Source: Bin16 sp965206315
GTDB lineage: Bacteria; Chloroflexota; Dehalococcoidia; Lucifugimonadales; Australimonadaceae
Assembly: GCA_965206315.1 (NCBI GenBank)
Contig: OZ242210.1
Coordinates: 124,001 to 188,000 of the forward strand
Length of the DNA: 64,000 nucleotides
Direction: 5' to 3'
Below are positions 25,136 to 33,044 of this stretch, one piece after another. The notes below the pieces were generated by a model, which worked only from the letters and a program-made list of their open reading frames with translations, was not told the DNA's origin and did no database searches. Both the position numbers and the translations under genes were made by a program. The stretch's first letter is position 1. Every line of letters starts with the position of its first letter.

Positions 25136-25903
25136 ATGCGCACCAATACCACCAAGGCCAAACTGCATGAGGGCAAAGTCGTCTTCGGGGGCATCGTCAC
25201 CCGTTACGCTCCCGACACCGTAGAGATCCTCGGCGCTCTCGGATACGACTTCGTCATGATCGACTGCGAGCACGGCCCCTCCGACTTGGACCAGGTCGAG
25301 CACATGGTCCGCGCTGCCGAGTCCTTCGGCATCACTCCCATCGCCCGCATCCCCGACCACACCGAGCAGACTATCCTCCGGTTCCTTGACCGCGGCCTCC
25401 AGGGGATAATCGTCCCCCACGTCAATACCGGAGAACAGGCTGCGGCGGTTGCTCGTGCCGCTCGTTACTACCCCGACGGTTACCGGGGCGTGGCCATCGG
25501 CCGGGCCCACGACTACGGCATCAGCGTCTCCCGGAACGAGGCGACGGCGTGGATCAACTCACAAGTGCTGGTGATCCCGATGGTCGAAGACATCGAAGCC
25601 ATCAACAACCTCGACGATATCCTTCAGGTTGCAGGCGCCGACGTTCTCCACGTGGCCCCTTCCGATCTGGGCCAGAGCCTGGGCAATCCCGGCGCGGACG
25701 AAGTCCGCCGGGTCATGAGCGAGGTCATCCCTCGGATACGGGCCGGCGGCAAGTTCGCGGGGGTGGGTGGCAACAGTCCGACCGACACCGCCGGCGTGGC
25801 CGAGTTCATCAGACAAGGCGCGAACTTTGTAACCGTCTCTGCCTGGAGCCTGCTCCGCATCGGCGCAGAGGACTTCCTCAGGAACGTCAACGCGGACCTT
25901 TGA
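25136..25903 (+). CDS. HpcH/HpaI aldolase (2-oxo-acid class II aldolase)
   Basis: 255 residues of the HpaI/GarL family, which cleaves 2-dehydro-3-deoxy acids to pyruvate and an aldehyde such as tartronate semialdehyde. FVMIDCEHGPSDLDQVEHMV, ITPIARIPD, GIIVPHVNTGEQA and a GYRGVAIGRA loop are diagnostic. It begins eight bases after the TPP enzyme stop. The combination with glycerate kinase suggests the pathway converges on glycerate; the natural substrate is unknown. Confidence 0.87.
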   Translation: MRTNTTKAKLHEGKVVFGGIVTRYAPDTVEILGALGYDFVMIDCEHGPSDLDQVEHMVRAAESFGITPIARIPDHTEQTILRFLDRGLQGIIVPHVNTGEQAAAVARAARYYPDGYRGVAIGRAHDYGISVSRNEATAWINSQVLVIPMVEDIEAINNLDDILQVAGADVLHVAPSDLGQSLGNPGADEVRRVMSEVIPRIRAGGKFAGVGGNSPTDTAGVAEFIRQGANFVTVSAWSLLRIGAEDFLRNVNADL

Positions 25904-25922
25904 GGATCGGTGAGACAACCAT

Positions 25923-28900
25923 GTGGATAATGGCGCCATGCAGAGACTGACCATACGCCCAGGGGCGCCACTATCCAGCGGCCTGGCGCGTCAAACCACG
26001 CTTCTGCTCCTGTTGTCAGCGGCCTTGGCAGGCTTCTTCCTGTTGCTCGAGTTCGTCGTTGCCCTGGTGTCCACGGGCCCCCGGGACCTACTGGCCACTA
26101 CATCCTCACAGGAGAGGACGTTCGGCGTACCCAATGGTGTCGCACTGCTCGAGTTCCTGGTACTGCCCGTCGCCGTCGTCCTCGCATCGGCCGCGCTGCT
26201 TGTATCCGTCGGTTGGCCGCTGCGCAGGGCTTCCTTCCGACCAACGTGGTCTCTCGCGCTGGGAGCGCTGACTGCGGCAGTCCTGATCGCCGCCGGAGCG
26301 TACCTAGCCTTCTCAGGGATGCTGGGCAGCGCGGTCTCCTACGACGAGCACATGGTGCAACGCACCTATCTGGAGTCGGAGAGCCTGGTCCTCCTGGCAG
26401 CATTCTTCCTGTCTGTCACGATCGCAGGGATACTCAACTGGAGACTGCTGGCAGTGACTCTCGTGGTCTGGCTGGCCGCCGCGGGCGTCTTCGGCTTCCT
26501 GGACACCAAACCCATCGACGGGCTGCTCCTCTTCCCCAGGACACAGTTCCTGGAGGTGCCCGCCAGCTTCGCAGCTGTGGTGAAGGGCTTCCGGCAGACA
26601 GAGGAAGTGTCGACCGTGCAGCCTACGGGGTTAGCAACCACTGCCGCGAGCACGCCGGCGGACACGTCTCTGCTGTCCCAAGTCACCGCGTTGCAACTCC
26701 TGCCACCGAGTAACGCTCCCGTATTCCGAGTGACGGGCTCGGTCCACACGAGGTATCTCAGGACGTCCACAGGCGACAGCTACAGTGACGGGACGTGGAG
26801 CCAGGCGGACCCAACCCCCGTTACGCTGGAGGAGAACACCCAAGTCCCGGATGCGCTGGGGCTGCTGGCCGGACAGCTCCATCTGCCGTCGGCAGCCCCG
26901 CTCCATGAGTTCGTCGACCACATCGTGGTCTCGCCGATCGAAGGGGCAAACGCCCTCGCAGCGGGTGTGCTCCCGGTAGCCAGGAACCTGCAGAGCGTCA
27001 GCACGTCCGCTACGTACTTCCCCTTCAGCGAGACCCTTGCGGTCGATAGTGGTGTGCCCGGTTACCAGATGGAGTCGACTCTCCCTCTGTTCGCGCTGGG
27101 GCAGAAGATCGAGGCACGTCCGGTGGCGGACGAGACGTATCTGCAACTGCCGGATGGACTGCCTCCGCGTGTTCGTGAGCTGGCTGAGCAGGTCGGCGGT
27201 GTCGCCTCCCCGTACCTGAAGGCCCGCCTGCTCCAGGTATACCTGCAAGAGGAGTATGCCTATGGAGTCGCCGGCACCGAAGAGGAGGCCCAGCCGCCCG
27301 CCGGTCAGGACCCGGTCGACTGGTTCCTGTTCGACCGCCGCGCGGGCACCAGCGGCAACTTCAGCAGCGCATTCGTGGTGCTCGCGCGGAAGGCCGGGAT
27401 CCCGGCCAGGGCCGTGTCCGGTTGGGTCGTGGCGAGACAGGAGGAGACGCAGACGGTCTATCGAAACCAGACCCACCAGTGGGCGGAGATCGCCCTGGAC
27501 GGTCTGGGCTGGGTGACTGTGGACCCGCTGCCAAGGGACGCCTTCACGGACACTGACGTTGACCACGCCGTGGTGACCGCGCTCGACGAGCTGGCCGCCA
27601 GTTCAGTGCCGGAAGTGCGGGATGCGGTGGCTGGGTTGTGGAACGCTCTGGACGACCCGGATGCACTGCGCCTGCTGTTCAAGGAGATAGACAATGCCCA
27701 GGAAGCGAACGCCCGGCAAGCCGCGCAAACCGCCATGGGCGTACTGGCCATTCACTGGCCCATCGGAATCCTGCTGGGCCGTGAGGACCCTCTCATGCGG
27801 GCTTCAGCGGCCTACGGCCTGGGGGTGCTCGCCGACCCCGAGGCGCTGGACGCGTTGATACAAGCCCTGACTACGGATGAGGACGCCCGGGTCAGAGTGG
27901 AAGCGGTCGATGCGCTGGCCATCCTGGGGAAGGGCAGGGCTGAGGAGCCGTTGCTGCAGGCCCTGGAAACAGACCCGGACGCTATCGTACGTGAGGCCGC
28001 GGCCCGGGCGCTGGGTACTCTCAAGACCGGGTGGACGGGGGAAAGGATGGTGCCCGTTCTCCTGTCCGACGCCGCCCCGGAGGTGCGTGCAGCAGTGGCG
28101 CTGGCCCTGGGCGCGATCAGGAACGACGTCGCGCTGCTGCCGCTGCTCGACGCCCGGTCCGACGACGCATCCCCTGAGGTGAGGGCTGCCGCGGATGAAG
28201 CTCTGGACGAGTGGGACTACACCGCCCTGCTGGAGATTCTCCTCACTGCCGAGGACCCACTCCAGAGGGCTGCGGCTGCCCGGCTTATGGGGGAGCGAAG
28301 GTACCCGGCGGCGTCAGGCGAGATGGTGCCCATCCTCAGTTCCGACCCCGTCCCACTGGTTCGAGCAGAAGTGGCACTGGCCTTGGGAGAGATCAGGAAC
28401 AGGGAAGCGCTGCTGCCGCTGCTCGATGCCCGGTCCGGCGACGCATCGGCTGACGTGAGGGCAGCGGCTGCTGAGGCCCTGGACGAGTGGGACTTCGACG
28501 CACTGCTGTTGATCCTCGAAACCTCAACGAACCCACTCCAGAGGGCTGCGGCCGCCCGGCTCATGGGGGAGCGAGGATACTCCCACACCAGGGCGTTGCA
28601 GGCATTGCTGTACGCCCTGGCCACGGATGGGTCCGCCTTGGTCAGGGCCGCGGCTGCCTACGCACTGGGCCAGGCCGGGGACAGCGTGGCGCTGCAGCCA
28701 CTGCTCGACGCCCGTTCCGATGACGGTTCGGCTACCGTCAGGAACGCGGCAGCCGAGGCCTTGGCCGAATGGGACTTCTCTGCCCTGCTGTCGACCCTGG
28801 AGAGTGCAGGGGACCCGGCCCAGAGGGCTGCGGCTGCCCAGCTCATGGGGCATGGGGGGTACACGGAGGGGATATCCGCCTTGAACAGGGCCCTGGGCGA

Positions 28901-31900
28901 TCCCGCTGAGGAAGTCCGCGGCGCCGCACGGGAAGCCCTGGAGAGGCTGGACGCAGACGTGGCCGGACTGAACGGGAACGGCTCCGGCACAGGCGGACAG
29001 GGGAGCGGCACGGGCGGCGGAGGCACAGGTACAGCCGTGGAGGGGAATGGCTCGGGCACGGGTGGACAGGGGAGTGGCGTCGGCGACGGAACCGGAGGTT
29101 GGCCGTCAGTGGACGGCGGGTCGCTCAGTCGAGGAGACGCACAGACCCGCAATGCCACACTGGAAGCCTGGGCGAGACAGGGCGCCGATGTGACCCGGTT
29201 GGAGAATGGAGGGGCGTTCGTATCACTAGGTGACCGGATATTCATGTACCCGGACACAACGACGGACCAGTTGTCGGATTCGCCTCCTATCCCCGTCTTC
29301 GAAGTAAGGGGGGCCGCCCGTACGAGCTATCTACGTCAGGCCACAGGGGAAGTGTATGAGGATGGGGTCTGGAGACAACTGGACCCCTTGGAAATCTCGT
29401 ACACGGCCGGAACCGATATACCCGGCGAGGTAAGGCAACAGTACAACGCACCGACTGGCGGATTCAGCACTCTCCCCTCCAACAGGCGAACCTTCCAGTC
29501 GCTGTTCGGGTTCCGATATAACCCGCGTCTCGTCTTCTCGGACCGGATCCAACTGCTGCCTGCCGGAGGATTCGAAAACCTGCCGTTCCGAGTGATGCCA
29601 ACGTCACTCGACCTGCAGAAGACGGACCTCGATGGGGTCTTCTACCCCTTCAGCGCAACATTCTCCTCAGAGAGCGCGGCACCGAGATTCTCCTGGACGT
29701 CCAGCGTCCTTTTCTTCTCGCCAGAGCAGTACCGGGCTGCCGCTGCCGCTACCGACCCCACCTATACACAACTGCCAACGGACCTCCCAGACCGCATCCG
29801 GCTGTTGGCCGATCAGATCACCAGCCCCTACGATTCTCCGTATGCGAAGGCTGAGGCGCTGGAAGACTACCTCAAGACCCGATACGCCTACCGCTTCGCC
29901 GCGAGTATCAGCGAAGGCGTGCCGCCCGCGGGACGCGACCCGGTGGACTGGTTCCTTTTCGACACCCGCGCGGGTACCTGCGGGCAGTTCAGCAGCGCGT
30001 TCGTCGTCATGGCCCGCTCCGTAGGCATCCCTGCCAGGGTGGTCTCGGGGTGGCTCATTTCGCCGACCGCGGGAGCGTTGACCGTATATTCTGACCAGGC
30101 GCACCAGTGGGCGGAGGTTGCGCTGGAGGGCATCGGCTGGGTGCGCTTCGATCCCACGGCGGAAGGCGGGGCGTCATCACGGGTGACGGGCATTCCACCG
30201 ACTGTCAGGCCCATCCCGGTTATCAGGCTAGTCGACGAAAGCGGGTCGGGTCCTGTATCCCTGCCGACCGACACGGTGACGAACATCACGCTCTCGCCCA
30301 CAGAGATACGGCGTCAGACACCGTTCGTGGTGGGGGGAACGGTGCTCACCGCCGACGGGCAGAGCGTCAGCGGGATGACGATCGAGATCTACATCAACGA
30401 GACCAAGGACCACGGCGGTCTGAAGATCGGAACGACCACGTCCCGCTCCGGTCGCTTCGAGGCAGAGGCGCAGCTCCTTGCGGACATGGAACTGGGCGGA
30501 TACCAGCTCCTGGCCCGCGCTGTGGGGAACGACCGCTTCAACGAGTCCTGGAGCGACCCCGACATCAAGGTGTTCTCCGGGAACAGGATCGAGCTGAGCG
30601 GCCCCGCGGAGGTCGTCTTGAATTCTTCAGCCCGATTCGAAGGAAGGCTGATCGAAGACGCCGGACGGGGGGTGGCCGGACTCGAGCTCTCGGTGACGTT
30701 CGATGGGAACGCGGCGCCCGTGGTGACGACCGACGCATCGGGTGGCTTCTCCTTCTCCCAGTCCTTCTCGCGGCTCGGACAGCACTGGGTGGAGGTGGAG
30801 ATCCAAGGAGAGGAGTTCCTGCTGGACAACACTGCCCGCCTGGACTTCGAGGTAGTCCGCCCGACGGAGATCGAGATCCATGCACCGGCCTCCGTGGTGA
30901 TAGGAGAGGAGTTCCTGGCGAAGGGTCAACTGCGCGGGACCGACGGGCTCGCGCTTTCGGGGAAACGTCTCGGCGTGAGGGTCGGCCGCGGCCCTGAGCA
31001 GTCGGTCACCACGGACAGGGAAGGCTGGTTCGAAGTTGCCGGCATGGTATCGGTGGAAGGTGAGTTCGTCGTCAGCGCCAGGTTCCGTGGTGAGGGGTCG
31101 GTGCTCGCTTCCAGCGGGACAGCTCGCTCTGCGGCCCTGCACGCCGTGGAACTGACACTGGAGGGGCCGCTCCGGCTGGAGCGCGGTGAAGGAGCGACGT
31201 TCCAGGGCAGGGTTGCGTCGGACACGTTCTCGCCCACCGGGCAGGTTGAGTTGGCCATAGAGGGCGCCGGGGACGAGTGGCACGCCGCCGCGAACGTCGG
31301 TGAGGACGGAACGTTCGAGTACGAACATCCCTCCTTCTACAGCAGAGGAGCACACACGCTCACGGTCCACTTCGCCGGGGGAGAGTTCGTTGAACCTGCA
31401 TCGGCCGATCTCGCCTTCGAGGTGCTGGAGCCCACGGTCCTGACGCTCGACGGCCCCACGGTCGTACGTGACAGCGAGGGATTTCAGATCACGGGCACGC
31501 TGCGCGAGAGTGGCGGGAGCCCGGTCCCCAACACCGCCGTGCAGGTCGTGAGCGGCGAGCCGCTCTCCCTGACGACCGATGCCGAGGGGCGGTTCGCGTG
31601 GGACGTCCAGGCAGCATTCGACGAGGACGCCGCGCATGACCCGCACGAGTCCACGTTGAGCGTCGAGGTGGTGTTCGAGGATACGGAACAACTGTCCTCC
31701 AGCCGTGCCACCCTGGATGTTGCAGTCGGGCTCCCGCGGGTCCTGGTAGAGCCAATGGAACCCGTGGCGCGTGGCAGCGTGGCAGTCCTCCGAGGGACCG
31801 TCCTACTGGGGACCTATCCTGTGCCAGGCGCCGAACTGACCGTCGGCCCCGACGTAGCCTTCATGTCCAACGACGTAGGCACGTTCATGCACACGTATCC

Positions 31901-33044
31901 GGTGGCCGCGGACGAGCCGCTCGGGACCACCGAACTCGTGATCGCTGCTCCCAGCCTCAATGTCGGCTCCACGACACCCCTCGTGGTCAAGTCCGCCGCC
32001 AATCTCATCGTAACCCCGGTCGGCAGAGTGCGTCCCGGGGGCACGACGTTGCTCCAGGCGACGTTGCTGGACGACACCGGGGCCGGGATACCGCAGGCGG
32101 TCCTGCAGTCGAGCCAGGGCGTGGACGCCGTCACGGACGAGTCCGGGGTAGCGATGCTGGAGCTCGGGGTGCCGGGGACGGAAGATCTGCAGGGCAGCTT
32201 CGTGGAGTTCGCCTACGCCGGGGACGACCTCCATACTCCGCTCAGCATGCCGTACTTCTGGGAAGGCGCCATCACGCCCGCCGGGTTCAACTGGCTCCTT
32301 TGGGTGGGGGTGCCCGGCCTCGTCGCGATGGCCGTGGCCGCTGCTTACACCGGCAGAAGGATCAGGGTGACGCCGCTGGCAGCGCTCGCGCGCTGGAGGG
32401 GCGCGCCGCGCGGGCAGGTCCCGGCCCCTGACCCGGTCGACGAGGGTGAGGGCCCCGAGGACGACGCAGGCCCGGCTCCGAAGCCGGTGCAACTGCGGAT
32501 CGCATTCCGGAAGGAGCCGGACCTCGCCGATGTCTGGGGGGTTGGCGAAGAGGTGAGAGTCACGGTGGGTGTGGCCGACGAGGAGGGGCGTGCCGTTGCG
32601 GGAGCCATCGTCGACGTGTCCGTAGGCGACGATGCTCCGTCGCAGCTGGCTGTCGCCGGCAACGACGGGGCATACACCTTCAGTTGGAGCGGCGCCGAAA
32701 CGGGCGAGTATCCGGTATCTGTGGAGTTCGGGGGCAACAGCGGCTACCTGCCGTCCTCCACGTCCGGGAGCCTGCGGCTAGTGGACTTCCGGGAGGAGAT
32801 CGTTCGCCTGTACGGCCTCTTCCTGGACTGGGCGAAGGAGAGGGCCGCAGGCGTGACTGACCAATCGACCCCGCGAGAGGTGGAGGTCATACTGGTGTCC
32901 CAGGGATTCCCGGTACCCCAGAAGGCGCTCGATGAGCTCATCTCCCGGTTCGAGGAGGCGGACTACAGCGAGCACCCGATCGCCCGACGGCACTACGAAG
33001 CGATGTACCGTGCATGGAGCGCGGTGGTGGAGGCCAGCGCGTGA
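25923..33044 (+). CDS. Giant TgpA-like membrane protein: two transglutaminase-like domains, HEAT repeats, Ig-like domains, DUF4129-like tail
   Basis: 2373 residues from GTG 25923; ATG 25938 is an equally plausible start and neither has a good ribosome site. Order: about five membrane helices (24-194); first transglutaminase-like domain with Ser477-His518-Asp534, the nucleophile Cys being Ser; HEAT-like repeats (about 560-1015); Gly/Ser linker (about 1016-1066); second transglutaminase-like domain with an intact Cys1353-His1394-Asp1410 triad; several Ig/carboxypeptidase-regulatory-like domains (about 1460-2110); one helix (about 2123-2143); another Ig-like domain; and a C-terminal DUF4129-like helical region (STPREVEVIL, FEEADYSEHP). 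TgpA-type proteins normally have one such domain and about 700 residues. It overlaps the next gene by GTGA and precedes MoxR and DUF58 genes, its usual partners. Confidence 0.85.
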   Translation: MDNGAMQRLTIRPGAPLSSGLARQTTLLLLLSAALAGFFLLLEFVVALVSTGPRDLLATTSSQERTFGVPNGVALLEFLVLPVAVVLASAALLVSVGWPLRRASFRPTWSLALGALTAAVLIAAGAYLAFSGMLGSAVSYDEHMVQRTYLESESLVLLAAFFLSVTIAGILNWRLLAVTLVVWLAAAGVFGFLDTKPIDGLLLFPRTQFLEVPASFAAVVKGFRQTEEVSTVQPTGLATTAASTPADTSLLSQVTALQLLPPSNAPVFRVTGSVHTRYLRTSTGDSYSDGTWSQADPTPVTLEENTQVPDALGLLAGQLHLPSAAPLHEFVDHIVVSPIEGANALAAGVLPVARNLQSVSTSATYFPFSETLAVDSGVPGYQMESTLPLFALGQKIEARPVADETYLQLPDGLPPRVRELAEQVGGVASPYLKARLLQVYLQEEYAYGVAGTEEEAQPPAGQDPVDWFLFDRRAGTSGNFSSAFVVLARKAGIPARAVSGWVVARQEETQTVYRNQTHQWAEIALDGLGWVTVDPLPRDAFTDTDVDHAVVTALDELAASSVPEVRDAVAGLWNALDDPDALRLLFKEIDNAQEANARQAAQTAMGVLAIHWPIGILLGREDPLMRASAAYGLGVLADPEALDALIQALTTDEDARVRVEAVDALAILGKGRAEEPLLQALETDPDAIVREAAARALGTLKTGWTGERMVPVLLSDAAPEVRAAVALALGAIRNDVALLPLLDARSDDASPEVRAAADEALDEWDYTALLEILLTAEDPLQRAAAARLMGERRYPAASGEMVPILSSDPVPLVRAEVALALGEIRNREALLPLLDARSGDASADVRAAAAEALDEWDFDALLLILETSTNPLQRAAAARLMGERGYSHTRALQALLYALATDGSALVRAAAAYALGQAGDSVALQPLLDARSDDGSATVRNAAAEALAEWDFSALLSTLESAGDPAQRAAAAQLMGHGGYTEGISALNRALGDPAEEVRGAAREALERLDADVAGLNGNGSGTGGQGSGTGGGGTGTAVEGNGSGTGGQGSGVGDGTGGWPSVDGGSLSRGDAQTRNATLEAWARQGADVTRLENGGAFVSLGDRIFMYPDTTTDQLSDSPPIPVFEVRGAARTSYLRQATGEVYEDGVWRQLDPLEISYTAGTDIPGEVRQQYNAPTGGFSTLPSNRRTFQSLFGFRYNPRLVFSDRIQLLPAGGFENLPFRVMPTSLDLQKTDLDGVFYPFSATFSSESAAPRFSWTSSVLFFSPEQYRAAAAATDPTYTQLPTDLPDRIRLLADQITSPYDSPYAKAEALEDYLKTRYAYRFAASISEGVPPAGRDPVDWFLFDTRAGTCGQFSSAFVVMARSVGIPARVVSGWLISPTAGALTVYSDQAHQWAEVALEGIGWVRFDPTAEGGASSRVTGIPPTVRPIPVIRLVDESGSGPVSLPTDTVTNITLSPTEIRRQTPFVVGGTVLTADGQSVSGMTIEIYINETKDHGGLKIGTTTSRSGRFEAEAQLLADMELGGYQLLARAVGNDRFNESWSDPDIKVFSGNRIELSGPAEVVLNSSARFEGRLIEDAGRGVAGLELSVTFDGNAAPVVTTDASGGFSFSQSFSRLGQHWVEVEIQGEEFLLDNTARLDFEVVRPTEIEIHAPASVVIGEEFLAKGQLRGTDGLALSGKRLGVRVGRGPEQSVTTDREGWFEVAGMVSVEGEFVVSARFRGEGSVLASSGTARSAALHAVELTLEGPLRLERGEGATFQGRVASDTFSPTGQVELAIEGAGDEWHAAANVGEDGTFEYEHPSFYSRGAHTLTVHFAGGEFVEPASADLAFEVLEPTVLTLDGPTVVRDSEGFQITGTLRESGGSPVPNTAVQVVSGEPLSLTTDAEGRFAWDVQAAFDEDAAHDPHESTLSVEVVFEDTEQLSSSRATLDVAVGLPRVLVEPMEPVARGSVAVLRGTVLLGTYPVPGAELTVGPDVAFMSNDVGTFMHTYPVAADEPLGTTELVIAAPSLNVGSTTPLVVKSAANLIVTPVGRVRPGGTTLLQATLLDDTGAGIPQAVLQSSQGVDAVTDESGVAMLELGVPGTEDLQGSFVEFAYAGDDLHTPLSMPYFWEGAITPAGFNWLLWVGVPGLVAMAVAAAYTGRRIRVTPLAALARWRGAPRGQVPAPDPVDEGEGPEDDAGPAPKPVQLRIAFRKEPDLADVWGVGEEVRVTVGVADEEGRAVAGAIVDVSVGDDAPSQLAVAGNDGAYTFSWSGAETGEYPVSVEFGGNSGYLPSSTSGSLRLVDFREEIVRLYGLFLDWAKERAAGVTDQSTPREVEVILVSQGFPVPQKALDELISRFEEADYSEHPIARRHYEAMYRAWSAVVEASA
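27640..28970 (+). repeat. HEAT-like repeat tract inside the transglutaminase-like protein
   Basis: Roughly 12-14 HEAT/PBS-lyase-like helical repeats (AAARALG- and VRAAAAEAL-type motifs). A larger unit of three repeats recurs at the DNA level: GCGCTGCTGCCGCTGCTCGA-like segments at 28131 and 28407 (276 bases apart) and a looser copy at 28689 (282 bases on). Confidence 0.7.
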
